In this document: positions 9,343 through 18,854 of the stretch, piece after piece
How positions within the stretch are numbered: position 1 is the stretch's first letter
Layout: each line of letters opens with the position of its first letter
From: Planctomycetota bacterium
Lineage (GTDB): Bacteria > Planctomycetota > UBA1135 > GCA-002686595
NCBI GenBank assembly: GCA_016714045.1
Contig: JADJNY010000015.1
Location: 744,001 to 808,000, forward strand
DNA: 64,000 bases
Direction: 5' to 3'
Program-made: the position numbers and the translations under genes
The notes under the pieces: generated by a model
What the model saw: the letters and a program-made list of their open reading frames with translations, nothing else
What the model was told of the DNA's origin: nothing
The model's database searches: none

Positions 9343-11700
9343 CTAAGGAAGCCAGGTCACCGCGACGGCGTTCGTCGTGTTGTACGTGGCGAGCGTGCAG
9401 TACGCGGCCGCGTTGCGGTAGTAGCACTGGTAGAACATCACCTCGCCCGGCGCGATCAGCGCGCGGAGGGAAAGCGTGGGATCGGCTGGATCGGGATACC
9501 GCGACGATCCGCCTGCGTTCTGCTTCAACATCAAGCGCGAGAGCGTGCCGTCGAGGCAGAGCAATCCGTCTCCGAACGGCACTCCCAGGCCGTTGTTCGC
9601 GCGCGTTCGGCCTTGGAAGTAGAGCGCCGCGCAGTTGGGCATGCGCGAGCCGAGCAGTCGCAACGTGTCCTGGGATAGACTCGCCTCGCCCGAGGTGACG
9701 AGCTTCCCACCCGTCCCGAGCGAGCTCGCGCAACCTTCGAGGCTGCCGGCCAAGCTCGCGTTGTTGCAGGGACATGGCGCCGCGCTCCCGTCACCCGAGC
9801 AGAAGATCGAGACGTTCGCGGGCAGGAGCGTCGTGGAGGCCTCGTCGTTCGGACTCTGGAGCTCCTCGTTGCCGGCGGCATCGCGCGCGACGCAGTAGAA
9901 CTCGTAGTGCGATCCGGCGTGGCCGACGAAGATCCCATCCGTGTCGGTCGTGTCGATCTGGAACGGGCGGAACGGCCCGTCGTTCTCGGAGACGTACACG
10001 GAGTAGTGCAGCGGCTCACCCGCGACGGCCTGGGCTCCGTCCAGGGTGTCGGTGCCCGACCAGGAGAGCGAAACGAACTCCGTCGTCGTCGTCTCGGGCA
10101 ACGGCACCATTCGTCCGCTGGGTCGGAGGCTGTCGATCGTGTTCACGACCTCGTTCGTCTCGATGGCAGGCTGCGTCTCGAATTGGATGCGTGCGCGGTT
10201 CGCGACGCGAGAGCCGCTGGGGAGATTGGACACCGGTCGTGCGCTGAACGCGACGCTGTCCGTCGCTCCGGGCTGGAGGTTGACGTTGAGCAGGCTCCAC
10301 GTGATCTCGCGCGTGGCGAGGTTCACGGTGCCCGGCGGCCCCGCGAGGAACTGCACCGTCGTCGGGTCGAGGTTCGGATCGAGCGTGTCGCGGATGAAGA
10401 CGTCGATGGCTTCGAGCGTGCCGACGTTCTCGTAGTGGACGGCATAGACGAGGGCCTCCGTGGGCCGGACCGTCGGCCGGTTGCCGACGCGCTTCTCGTT
10501 CGGGTCGAACGGTCCGATCGCGGGCGAGTCGTCCTGGTGGCGCCCGAGGATTCCCTGCGCACTCGCGAAGCACGCGACGAGGGCGTCGCGGGTCGATCGA
10601 AGGCACGCGTCGCCCTCGACGCAGCCGAGGTAGCAGTTCGCGCGCTCGAGGAGGCACGCATCGGCTCCGAGCCCGCAGGGAGTCGCGCCGCAACCCACGA
10701 CGCACCCGCACGCAGGCGCCTCTGCCATCACGTCATCGAGACAGTCGACCCACTGCCGGATCAGGCCGAATCCGGCCCAGAGCGGCCCGCCGGGCAGGTT
10801 CGTTCCGAGGGGCGTATTGGGGTCGAGGCGTGCGTGGTAGTTCAGTACGCGCGCCTCGCCGGGAGCGAGGCTGGGGATCCTCCAGGCGACGATGCCGAGC
10901 GCTGCCAGGTGCTGCGCATCGAGCACGCCCGCGGGTTCGAGGTCCAGCAGGCGATAGAAGCGGGGATCGACCGATTCGAGCACCTCGACGTCGGTGGCCG
11001 TCAGTCCGCCGGTGTTTTCGACGACGATGAAATTCTCGACGACGCGACCCGGCGCGCGCGCCGTGTTCGTCCGGAAAGCGCGGATGCCGCGCGCGGGATC
11101 GTACGTGTAGCTGATGTCCACGCTCACGCCGGCGCGCAGCGACTGACTGACCGTGATGTTGCCACCGCCGATGTGGCTCATCGCAGCTTGGGCCACGACG
11201 GGCAACGCGATCGTGTCGAAGGCCCCGGCGCCCGTGAACAGAGCGAGGTCCGCGGGCGAGGTCGGAGGCGAGGTCTGTCCGACATCGTCGTTCGGCAGAG
11301 CGAGCGAGAAGCCCGAGGGTCCAGCGAAGTCGAGCACGCCATCGAAGGCGCCGAGTGGAGGGTTCGCGTTGGCTGAAAGATTCGACGTGAGCAGAGGGGA
11401 AGCATCGGGCCGCATCAGCTCCAAGCTCGCCGCGTACGTCACGGTCATCAGGATCGGAAAGGGGTCCTGATTCTCGACTTGGAATTGAGCGGGGGCCTGC
11501 CAACGCGCCGTGATCCCCACGTTCACCAACTGACCGAGCGCCGGATCGAACTTAGGCACCGTAATCGACGTGGCAAAATTCGTCGGCGCCAAAGGCACCG
11601 TCCGCGAGTGGTTGACCTGGAGGAACTGCGCGTGCACGCGATCCAAGAAGTGAGTCGCAAACAGCACGAACACGATTCCAATCAAGAGGCGGCGAGTCAT
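9343..11700 (-). CDS. Large secreted DUF11-type repeat protein with Cys-rich segment
   Basis: A 785-residue exported protein. The start ATG at 11700 gives a Sec signal peptide (MTRRLLIGIVFVLFATHF, cut after VHA). Two stretches resemble the DUF11/conserved-repeat fold; one opens with DPNEKRVGNRPTVRPTEAL and continues with LDPNLDPTTVQF. A cysteine-dense block in the middle (CGCVVGCGATPCGLGADACL) separates them. The last 150 residues begin FCSGDGSAAPCPCNN and end in an LATYNTTNAVAVTW strand, a C-terminal module recurrent in secreted proteins of some Planctomycetota. It probably acts outside the cell as a structural or adhesive protein. The longer open frame upstream is an artefact of GC bias. 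Confidence 0.8.
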   Translation of the reverse strand: MTRRLLIGIVFVLFATHFLDRVHAQFLQVNHSRTVPLAPTNFATSITVPKFDPALGQLVNVGITARWQAPAQFQVENQDPFPILMTVTYAASLELMRPDASPLLTSNLSANANPPLGAFDGVLDFAGPSGFSLALPNDDVGQTSPPTSPADLALFTGAGAFDTIALPVVAQAAMSHIGGGNITVSQSLRAGVSVDISYTYDPARGIRAFRTNTARAPGRVVENFIVVENTGGLTATDVEVLESVDPRFYRLLDLEPAGVLDAQHLAALGIVAWRIPSLAPGEARVLNYHARLDPNTPLGTNLPGGPLWAGFGLIRQWVDCLDDVMAEAPACGCVVGCGATPCGLGADACLLERANCYLGCVEGDACLRSTRDALVACFASAQGILGRHQDDSPAIGPFDPNEKRVGNRPTVRPTEALVYAVHYENVGTLEAIDVFIRDTLDPNLDPTTVQFLAGPPGTVNLATREITWSLLNVNLQPGATDSVAFSARPVSNLPSGSRVANRARIQFETQPAIETNEVVNTIDSLRPSGRMVPLPETTTTEFVSLSWSGTDTLDGAQAVAGEPLHYSVYVSENDGPFRPFQIDTTDTDGIFVGHAGSHYEFYCVARDAAGNEELQSPNDEASTTLLPANVSIFCSGDGSAAPCPCNNASLAGSLEGCASSLGTGGKLVTSGEASLSQDTLRLLGSRMPNCAALYFQGRTRANNGLGVPFGDGLLCLDGTLSRLMLKQNAGGSSRYPDPADPTLSLRALIAPGEVMFYQCYYRNAAAYCTLATYNTTNAVAVTWLP

Positions 11701-12105
11701 GGAGCACCTGTGCGGTGGGTGGTGGAAGCACGAGCACGCCCACACTCGGGCGCCTGAGCGCAGGCCGCGAGCGGAGAGCGAGCCGGGGCGAGACGCGGCC
11801 AGAGTACCCGCACCCATCGCGCCTGGGCCGGTCGGAACCGCACGAATCGCCGGAGGCCTCGCGCCGGGCCCCTTCGTCGAGCTCCTCGGGCCAGCACGCA
11901 CGTGGACCCGGCGCGAAGCGAAGTGCGGCGGATCCGAGCCCGATTCGCGCAGCCACCCTGGGCCGATGCTCGGTTCTCGAACGTGCAGTTCGAGCTCGGC
12001 GAGTCGCGGGGCATCGAGCCGTCGACACGGAGAGCCTCGACGCCCGCTCCGCAAAATGATGGTGTGAGCGCTGCGCACCGCGCGCCCCTTCAAGGAGACC
12101 CCAGC
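11701..12105. other. Divergent intergenic region
   Basis: These 405 bp separate the surface protein (minus) from the serine hydrolase (plus) and must hold both promoters. No clear -35/-10 pair, operator or repeat is visible. An AAGGAG at about 12091 is the ribosome-binding site of the hydrolase. Confidence 0.5.
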
Positions 12106-13527
12106 ATGGCCCCCCTCGTCCTCGCCGTCGCGGCGACCGCGTTCGTTTCGTTCGTCCCGTCGTCCCACGCCTCCACCACGCCGGTGCACGCAGAGAGGGC
12201 TCCGACCGCGCCCACTTCGGAGAAGCTCGAGGCCGAGGTCGACGCACTCGTCGCACGCTTCCTGAAGCGACCGGGTGCCGCGGGGCTCTCGGTCGCGATC
12301 GCGAAGGGGGACGAGCTCGTGCTCGCGAAGGGCTACGGGCTCGCGGACGCGGAGTTCGACGCGCCGGCGGACGCGGACACGTGCTTTCGCATCGGCTCGG
12401 TGACGAAGCAGTTCACCGCGACGCTCGTGATGAAGTTCGTCGAGGAGAAGAAGCTCGGGCTCGACGACGATCTGTCGAAGCACTGCCCCGAGTTCCCGCT
12501 GCAAGGGAAGAAGGTCACGATCCGCCAGCTGCTGAACCACACCTCGGGCATCCCGAGCTACACGGACATCGGCGAGGCGTGGGAGAAGGTGTGGCCGCTC
12601 GAGCTGTCGCACGCCGAGCTCCTGGCGCTCGTGAAGGACAAGCCCTTCGACTTCGAGCCCGGGACGAGCTGGGCGTACAACAACACGGGCTACTACCTGC
12701 TCGGCATGGTGCTCGAGAAGCTCAGCGGGGCCACGTACGACGAGCTCGTGCGCAAGGAGCTCGCGAAGCCGCTCGGGCTCGAGCGCACGCGCCGCGACTC
12801 CAACGTCGACCTGATCAAGAACCGCGCGCAAGGCTACGGCGTCGAGTCCACGCCGATGGGGCCGCGACTCGTGAACGACCAGGTCTACGGCACGAACCAG
12901 CCGGGTGCGGCGGGGATGCTGCTCTCGACGGCGAAGGAGCTCGTCACCTGGCAGCGCGCCCTGACGAGCGGGCGAGTCGTGTCCAAGGAGTCCTTCGCGC
13001 AGATGACGACGCCCACCGTGCTGCCCGACGGCAAGAACACGGACTACGGCTTCGGACTGATGATCGGCGACTTCGAGGGCCACCGGCGCATCTCGCACGG
13101 CGGCGGCATCTTCGGCTTCAACTCCATCCTCGCCTGGTACCCCGACGACGCGCTGCACGTCGCCGTGATCAGCAACGGCGAGGCGCTGCGGTCGGAAGAC
13201 GTCGAAGCGGAGCTCGTGTGGATCGCGCTCGGCCTCCCGCGTCCGACGCCGAAGGACCTCGCGATCCCGGCGGACAAGCTGTCGAAGCTCGCCGGTGTCT
13301 ACACGATCGGCCTCCTGAACATGCAGGCGGACGTCACGGCCGAAGGCGGCAAGCTCTTCCTGAAAGCGCGCGCGCCTGGTCAGGAGAAGTTCCGCCTCCT
13401 CTACCAGGGCGAGAGCGAGTTTCGCGCCGAGTTCGACCCCAAGGTGAAGGTGCTGTTCTCCTCGGATGGAGCCTCGTTCCGCCTGTTCCAGGGCGGCGGT
13501 CAGTTCGAGGCGAAGCGCGACGCGTGA
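12106..13527 (+). CDS. Beta-lactamase-family serine hydrolase, exported
   Basis: A 473-residue penicillin-binding-like serine hydrolase (class C beta-lactamase / EstB / D-aminopeptidase fold). The catalytic SxxK is SVTK (Ser98, Lys101), the YxN is WAYNN (Tyr191, Asn193) and the third motif is HGG (His331), so all three boxes are intact. An N-terminal hydrophobic stretch (PLVLAVAATAFVSFVPSSHA) is a signal peptide, placing it in the periplasm. A C-terminal beta domain of about 100 residues follows, as in the family members that carry DUF3471-like tails. ATG at 12106 is preceded by AAGGAG. Substrate class (peptidoglycan, ester or peptide) cannot be decided. Confidence 0.88.
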   Translation: MAPLVLAVAATAFVSFVPSSHASTTPVHAERAPTAPTSEKLEAEVDALVARFLKRPGAAGLSVAIAKGDELVLAKGYGLADAEFDAPADADTCFRIGSVTKQFTATLVMKFVEEKKLGLDDDLSKHCPEFPLQGKKVTIRQLLNHTSGIPSYTDIGEAWEKVWPLELSHAELLALVKDKPFDFEPGTSWAYNNTGYYLLGMVLEKLSGATYDELVRKELAKPLGLERTRRDSNVDLIKNRAQGYGVESTPMGPRLVNDQVYGTNQPGAAGMLLSTAKELVTWQRALTSGRVVSKESFAQMTTPTVLPDGKNTDYGFGLMIGDFEGHRRISHGGGIFGFNSILAWYPDDALHVAVISNGEALRSEDVEAELVWIALGLPRPTPKDLAIPADKLSKLAGVYTIGLLNMQADVTAEGGKLFLKARAPGQEKFRLLYQGESEFRAEFDPKVKVLFSSDGASFRLFQGGGQFEAKRDA

Positions 13528-13559
13528 GGGGCGCGCGAGCGCGGTCCCCTCGACCGCCG

Positions 13560-13810
13560 CCCCCTCGAGCACGAGCTCTGCGCCCGCGGCTTCCGCGAGC
13601 GCGGCTCCTTCGAACGCGACTCCTGCGGCCTCAGCCCTCGCGAGCCGACTCCTTCGAACGCGACCTCTGCGCCCGCGGCCTTCGCGAGCGCGACTCCTTC
13701 GGACGCGACTCCTGCGCCCGCGGCCTGCGCGAGCGCGACTCTTTCGAGCGCGACCTCTGCGGCCGCGGCCCTCGCGAGCGCGATCACCTCGACCGCGGTC
13801 CCCTTGAAAG
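13560..13810. repeat. Minisatellite, 45-bp unit, about 5.5 copies
   Basis: Units begin at 13560, 13605, 13649, 13694, 13739 and 13784, spaced 44-45 bp. Each has the pattern CTCCTTCGAACGCGAC followed by CTGCGCCCGCGGCC and CGCGAGCGCGA. The period is 15 codons, so long frames stay open on both strands, but no start or signal makes either convincing as a gene. There are no spacers, so it is not CRISPR. It lies between the serine hydrolase and the first sulfatase-family gene. Confidence 0.85.
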
Positions 13811-14059
13811 CGACCCGTTCGCGGCGGCTCGCGCGGTGCACGGATCCGCTCCGCTCGCTCGTCCCCGGAAACCCCCGGAGCCCCGCTCCGCGTGCGCATT
13901 CCGTCCCGAGCTCGACGGCACCATCTCGAACGACGCGCCCGATGCCCGTCTCGCCATGCGCTCGACGGAGCCGACCCCGCGGCCGAACGAAGGCGGATTC
14001 CCGCCTCGCCGCGAACCCCGGGTCGCGTCCGGGGGTTCGATCCCCCTACACTCACGCCG

Positions 14060-15673
14060 ATGCGCCCCGACCGAACGAGAGCTCCGTTTCTGCCCGGTTC
14101 GCCTTCCGAACGCGACACGGTCCGAGGCCCAGTCCGCACCGACGTGAAACGGTGCGGCGCGCGAGCGCAGAGGGCTCGGCGTGCGTCGCGCGTGCTCGCG
14201 CTCCTCGCGGCCGTTCTCGGGCTCGTCGCGTGTGGTGGCTCCGATCAGGAGCACCCGAACGTGATCGTGATCGTCGTCGACACGTTGCGCGCGGATCGAC
14301 TCGGCTGCTACGGCTACCCCAGGCCGATCACGCCGGAGATCGACGAGCTCGCGAAGGAAGGTCTGCGCTTCGAGGACTGCGTCGCGCAGGCGCCGTGGAC
14401 GCTGCCCTCGATGTCCTCGATGCTGACCGGGCGCTACGTGACGCAGCACCGCGAGTGGCCTGACCCCGCGCAGGTGCCGCTCGCCGAGTGCTTCCAGACG
14501 GCGGGCTACGCGACGGTCGGCGTGTCCGCGAACGTGCTGCTCGCGAAGGACCACGACTTCGACCGCGGCTACGACCACTACGACGCGTCGTTCGGGCCCG
14601 TCGACAACGACGGCAAGCCGTTCGATCAGCTCTACGAGGCGATCTGGCCGCCGGTGGAGAAGGCGCTCGCGACGAAGAAGCCCTTGTTCCTCTTCGTGCA
14701 GCCCTTCGACCCGCACTTCAGCTACAAGACCCACCCGCAATACGACGCGCAGCTCCCCTGCGACGGGGCCGAGCCCGTGCAGCCGGCGGGTTGGCAGCAA
14801 GAGGTGCTCGCGAAGAGCGGCGTGCCCGCGCCCGAGAACGATCCGGACTGGGGCGACCACGTGCGAGCGTTGACGCACCTGCGCGGCCAGTACGAGCAGG
14901 AAGTGCGCTTCACCGACGAGTGGTTGGGCAAGACGCTCGCGCGCCTGGACGAGCTCGGCGTGCTCGACGACGCCGTCGTCGCGATCGTGTCGGACCACGG
15001 CGAAGGGTTGTGGGAGCACGTCAACAAGGGCGCGCGCACGTTCCTGAAGGAGTGGCTCGCGACGAAGGGGCCCGACGGCTACTTCTTCGCTGGTCACGCG
15101 CACCACGTGTACGAAGAAGCGATCCGCACGCCGATGATCCTGTGGGGGAAGGGCGTGCCGCGCGGCGCGCGTTCCGAGCCGGTCGAGAACCTCGACCTCT
15201 ATCCGACGCTGTGCGCGCTCGCGCGGATCGATCCTCCGAAGACGAAGGAAGGCCGGCCGCAGCTCCAAGGGCGCGACCTCACGCCGCTCTTCGACGCGCC
15301 GAAGGAAGTCCGCGCGGGGTGGCGCGACCACACGTTCAGCCTCGCGTACAATGTCGCGACGGTGCGCGAGCGTTCCAGCGGACTCAAGCTCGTCGTGCCG
15401 ACCTGCTCCTTCACCGACGTCGAGCAGTTCGGCACGCCGCGCGAGCTGTTCCATCTTCCGAGCGACCCGCACGAGCGCACGAACCTCGTGGAATCGAGAC
15501 CGCAGGATGTCGAGCGACTACTCGCGGCGCTGCAGAAGCACATCATCGAGCACCCGACGGTCACGACCTGGGGGCTCAAGAAGCCGGACGAAAAAGCGGT
15601 GCTGAAGGGTCTCGGCTACCTCGGCTTCGGCGAGGGCGATCGCCCGAATCCGAGCGTGATTTGTGACCGCTGA
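14060..15673 (+). CDS. Sulfatase-family lipoprotein with Thr at the active-site position
   Basis: An alkaline-phosphatase-superfamily enzyme of 537 residues from ATG 14060; a GTG at 14144 is an alternative start nearer the signal. A lipobox LVAC follows a hydrophobic run, so it should be lipid-anchored. Metal ligands are recognisable: DTLRADRLGCYGYP near the N-terminus, SDHGEGLWEH, and HAHHVYEEAIRTP. Where true sulfatases have C/S-x-P-x-R, this has T-L-P-S-M (Thr114), so formylglycine cannot form. Thr is the nucleophile in nucleotide pyrophosphatase/phosphodiesterase members of the superfamily, so a phosphodiesterase-like activity is possible. The paralogue at 16881 shares the feature. Confidence 0.85.
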   Translation: MRPDRTRAPFLPGSPSERDTVRGPVRTDVKRCGARAQRARRASRVLALLAAVLGLVACGGSDQEHPNVIVIVVDTLRADRLGCYGYPRPITPEIDELAKEGLRFEDCVAQAPWTLPSMSSMLTGRYVTQHREWPDPAQVPLAECFQTAGYATVGVSANVLLAKDHDFDRGYDHYDASFGPVDNDGKPFDQLYEAIWPPVEKALATKKPLFLFVQPFDPHFSYKTHPQYDAQLPCDGAEPVQPAGWQQEVLAKSGVPAPENDPDWGDHVRALTHLRGQYEQEVRFTDEWLGKTLARLDELGVLDDAVVAIVSDHGEGLWEHVNKGARTFLKEWLATKGPDGYFFAGHAHHVYEEAIRTPMILWGKGVPRGARSEPVENLDLYPTLCALARIDPPKTKEGRPQLQGRDLTPLFDAPKEVRAGWRDHTFSLAYNVATVRERSSGLKLVVPTCSFTDVEQFGTPRELFHLPSDPHERTNLVESRPQDVERLLAALQKHIIEHPTVTTWGLKKPDEKAVLKGLGYLGFGEGDRPNPSVICDR

Positions 15674-15747
15674 GCGACCACTTCCGAAAGTGCTCTCTCA
15701 ACGCAGTCCATGTCGCCGTGCCCGGCGCTCGAAGGTGTGAGCCCCTA

Positions 15748-15906
15748 GTGCTCTGCCTCACGAGTTGGCCTCGGATGTCCAACCCGCTTCCACCGAGGTG
15801 CAGTAGTGCTCCAGCGGGCCGAGGACCTGCTCGGCGGTCTTGATCCACACGAAGGGTCTCGGCGCGCGGTTGCATTCCCTTGATGCGAACTCGCGAGGCA
15901 GAGCAC
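15748..15906. mobile_element. IS630-derived MITE, 159 bp
   Basis: A 19-bp inverted repeat (GTGCTCTGCCTCACGAGTT at 15748-15766 against 15888-15906, one mismatch) bounds the element. A TA dinucleotide sits just outside the left end, the target used by IS630/Tc1 elements; the right flank is CA. On the minus strand the inside encodes a transposase C-terminus, RPFVWIKTAEQVLGPLEHYC, with its stop codon inside the left repeat. This matches the 'PFxWxKTAdxIL' tail of IS630 transposases. The element is an internally deleted, non-autonomous copy. Confidence 0.72.
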
Positions 15907-16055
15907 CAGAACTCCACACAAGTCGGGGAGGGTCCTCCGGTCCTGGCTTCTCCGTGGTTCGGAGTGCAGAGGGGCGACATGGGGCCGCGATCCAACGACT
16001 CGGCCCTGGGGCGCGGTCCGCGCGCTCCAGGGCCGAGTTTGCGCGCCAGGTCCGA

Positions 16056-16598
16056 CTACTTGGGAGTTGAGGCCGGCGTGGCCACGCCCTTCGCATCGGA
16101 GCGACGGAACGCCGCCGCGCTCGACTTGCCCTCGGCGTCGCTGCTGTAGAACAGGACGTCCTGCGTCTTCGGACGACCCACGCCGATCGCGATCGAGACG
16201 GACGTCGGAGCCCCGACCTCGTTGCTGCGCGTCGGGAAGTAGAGCAGCGTCGCATTGCCGTGCTCGTTCGTGACGACGTAGGGGAAGCTCTTCCCGTCGA
16301 TCGTCAGCATGCCCGACTGGTAGAGGTGCAGGCTGGAGAGACGGTCCTTCTGCGCGATGAGGCGATCCATCACGGCGGGATCGTTCGTGAACTCCACGGA
16401 CTGCGGGGCCGTCGCACCCGGCTCCGGCTGCAGGTGCCGGGTCATCGTCGTGTCGAGCACCCACTTGCCCTCGAGGCGGGTGCGGAGCAGGTTCTGGTTG
16501 TCCTGCACGAGGGCCAGCTGCTGGAACGTGAAGCCTGTCGTGACGGCAGCGAGCGTGCACAACGAAGCGGCGAGGATCCAAGACTTGTTCGCGAGCAT
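16056..16598 (-). CDS. Hypothetical exported or membrane-anchored protein
   Basis: A 180-residue protein that opens with a hydrophobic helix (KSWILAASLCTLAAVTTGF) acting as a signal or anchor. The rest is a small beta-rich domain with the segments SLHLYQSGMLTIDGKSFPYV and GKSSAAAFRRSDAKGV. I do not recognise the family. Two ATGs are possible: the one at 16604 directly abuts AAGGAG, so the ATG at 16598, six bases further, has the proper spacing and is preferred. It is divergent from the second sulfatase-family gene and shares a 282-bp promoter region with it. Confidence 0.7.
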   Translation of the reverse strand: MLANKSWILAASLCTLAAVTTGFTFQQLALVQDNQNLLRTRLEGKWVLDTTMTRHLQPEPGATAPQSVEFTNDPAVMDRLIAQKDRLSSLHLYQSGMLTIDGKSFPYVVTNEHGNATLLYFPTRSNEVGAPTSVSIAIGVGRPKTQDVLFYSSDAEGKSSAAAFRRSDAKGVATPASTPK

Positions 16599-16880
16599 CT
16601 CCATCTCCTTGTTGAGAGAGGTTCCTGGGAAGCAACACGCGCACGGACGCCCGTGAGCACGTGGAGTCGACTCATGGAAGGGGCAACGCGCTCGGAAGGA
16701 AAGGGGGAGAAGGGAAGAAGTTGGAAGGCGCGCCCGATTCGACCGGCACCTCACGCACGGCGAGAGTGTGGGCGACCCTCGACCGTACCCACGCATCGGC
16801 GTTTGCTGGGCGACGTCTGCACCTGCGGCGGGGGGACTTCGGAGGAGCGGGGGGTCATGGAGTAGTCTGGGCGGCCAGAC

Positions 16881-18413
16881 ATGCTTCAACGAATCCCACT
16901 GTCCCTGCTCCTCTCGCTTGCCGGTTTCGCGAGCTGTTCGCGCGAGGCGCAACGCCCCAACGTCATCCTGATCGTCATCGATACGCTGCGCTCGGATCGA
17001 CTCGGCTGCTACGGCTACCCGCGCGCGACGAGCCCGGAGATCGACGAGCTCGCGAGCGAAGGTGTCGTGTTCGAGGAGTGCGTCGCGCAGGCGCCGTGGA
17101 CGATGCAGTCGATGCCGTCGATGCTCGCGGGGCGCTACCTCACGCAGCATCGCAACTGGCCGGATCCGCGGCACGTCCTCCTCGCCGAGCACTTCCGCGC
17201 CGCGGGCTACGCGACGATCGGAGCGTCGGCGAACGACCTCCTGTCCGCGGAGATGCAGTTCGACCGCGGCTTCGACGCATACGACTCGTCGACGTTGCCG
17301 GGCGAAGTGGACAAGCCGTGCGACGTGCTCGTGAAGGACCTGCTGCCCAAGCTCGACGCGCTGCGCGCGGCAAAGAAGGACGCGCCCATCTTTCTCTACC
17401 TGCAGCCCTTCGATCCGCACTTCCCGTACCTCGAGCATCACGAGTTCGACCTGCATCTCCCGACGGACGAGACGGAGGCCGTCCAGCCCGAGGGTTGGCA
17501 AGCGGAGGAGCTCGTGTGCCGCGGCGCGCCGGCGCCGACCGAGGATTTCGGTTGGGCGAAGGAGCTCATCGGGCTGCGCCACCAGCGCGGACTCTACGAC
17601 CAAGAGGTGCGGTTCACCGACCACGCGATCGGAGTGTTCCTCGACGAGCTGCGCGCGCGCGGACTCCTCAATGGTGCCGTCGTCGCGATCGTGTCCGACC
17701 ATGGCGAGGGGATGTGGGAGCACGTCAACAAAGCGGACGACGCGAAGCTCGCGACGCTTTCGCCGAACGGGTTCTTCTTCGCGGGGCACGCGCACCACGT
17801 CTACGAAGAAGCCATCCGGACGCCGTTCGTGCTCTGGGGGCGCGGCGTCCCGAAGGGCGAGCGGTTCTCCGCGCCCGTCGAGAACGTCGACCTCTTCCCG
17901 ACGCTTTGCGCGCTCGCGGGGCTCGCCACGCCGAAGGACGCGAACGGACAGGGCGTGCTCGACGGTCGCGACCTGACGCTGCTCTTCGGCGGGAAGAAGG
18001 AGGGCCCGCGCGATTGGCGCGAGCACACGTACGCGTTCATGCCGCACGTCGCGATGGTGCGTGAGCGCGCGAGCGGGTTGAAGCTCATCGTGCCGACGTG
18101 CTCGTACCGCGCGCCCGAGGACGGCATCCCGAGCGAGCTCTTCGACCTCGCGCACGACGCGGACGAGCGCGTGAACCTGTTCGCTCAGCGCGCGGACGAC
18201 GCGGCGCGGCTCACGCGCGTCCTCCAATCGGCGATCGACGCGCATCCGACGACGACGACCTGGGGCGCCAAGAAGCCGCCGAAGATCGAGGCGGCGCTCC
18301 GTGAAAGCGGGTACTCCGGCGTCGGCGACAACCCGGACGAGCACGACGAGCCGACCGAGGCGCCTCCGCGCCCGCGCCCGGATCCGCGCGTCCTCTGCGA
18401 CACGCCGCGCTGA
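16881..18413 (+). CDS. Sulfatase-family lipoprotein, paralogue of 14060
   Basis: A 510-residue alkaline-phosphatase-superfamily enzyme closely similar along its length to the gene at 14060. The start MLQRIPLSLLLSLAGFASC ends in a lipobox, so the protein is a lipoprotein. Metal-site segments DTLRSDRLGCYGYP, SDHGEGMWEH and HAHHVYEEAIRTP are present. The nucleophile region reads T-M-Q-S-M (Thr74): the Cys/Ser and Arg of sulfatases are absent, and here even the middle Pro is Gln. The two genes look like a tandem duplication later separated by a MITE and a small gene. Substrate unknown; a phosphodiester or phosphonate substrate is as likely as a sulfate ester. Confidence 0.85.
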   Translation: MLQRIPLSLLLSLAGFASCSREAQRPNVILIVIDTLRSDRLGCYGYPRATSPEIDELASEGVVFEECVAQAPWTMQSMPSMLAGRYLTQHRNWPDPRHVLLAEHFRAAGYATIGASANDLLSAEMQFDRGFDAYDSSTLPGEVDKPCDVLVKDLLPKLDALRAAKKDAPIFLYLQPFDPHFPYLEHHEFDLHLPTDETEAVQPEGWQAEELVCRGAPAPTEDFGWAKELIGLRHQRGLYDQEVRFTDHAIGVFLDELRARGLLNGAVVAIVSDHGEGMWEHVNKADDAKLATLSPNGFFFAGHAHHVYEEAIRTPFVLWGRGVPKGERFSAPVENVDLFPTLCALAGLATPKDANGQGVLDGRDLTLLFGGKKEGPRDWREHTYAFMPHVAMVRERASGLKLIVPTCSYRAPEDGIPSELFDLAHDADERVNLFAQRADDAARLTRVLQSAIDAHPTTTTWGAKKPPKIEAALRESGYSGVGDNPDEHDEPTEAPPRPRPDPRVLCDTPR

Positions 18414-18437
18414 GGCCGCGGCGTTCGCGGTCGTCCG

Positions 18438-18854
18438 TCACCGTGCGTCGAACACGCGCGGATGGTGTGTCACGACGACGCGCCAGCCCGTGGGCGGCTC
18501 CGCGTCGATGCGCGCGCAGTAGATCGCGGCGGCGGAGGGCGGATCCGACGTGACGGGCTCGCGGTAGTTCGCTCGCGACGTGCGCCACACGCGGCCTTCC
18601 GCGTCGAGGACGTCGACGTTCGCGTGTCCGATCACTTGACCGCGGCGCAGATGCGGAGCCTCGACCGTGCCCCACACGAGCAGCGCGCCGCGCTCGAACG
18701 AGGTTTGCACCGCTCCGTCGAGCGTGGGGCCGTCTCCCCAGCGCGCTTCGGTGCGCGAGTGCAGCGAGAGCTCGGGATCCGCGACCGAGACACAGCCTCC
18801 GAGCCACGCCGAAACGGCGACGAGCGCGCCGAGGGCGCGAAGTGAACTCTGCAT
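18438..18854 (-). CDS. Hypothetical lipoprotein
   Basis: A 138-residue protein with a lipoprotein signal (MQSSLRALGALVAVSAWLGG, then Cys). The mature part is a small beta domain with a HANVDVLDAEGRVWRTSRAN segment. The family is not recognised. The ATG at 18854 is chosen because it starts right before the signal peptide; the open frame extends upstream without sense. It is convergent with the sulfatase-family gene at 16881, 24 bp away. Confidence 0.68.
   Translation of the reverse strand: MQSSLRALGALVAVSAWLGGCVSVADPELSLHSRTEARWGDGPTLDGAVQTSFERGALLVWGTVEAPHLRRGQVIGHANVDVLDAEGRVWRTSRANYREPVTSDPPSAAAIYCARIDAEPPTGWRVVVTHHPRVFDAR

Noticed and set aside
9343..14139. A continuous minus-strand open frame of about 1,600 codons
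   Set aside because: Only the part up to the ATG at 11700 has a signal peptide and domains; the rest lies opposite the serine hydrolase and the minisatellite and stays open because of high GC.
6522..18413. The kinase-FGE fusion as activator of the two sulfatase-like enzymes
   Set aside because: Both enzymes lack the Cys/Ser needed for formylglycine.
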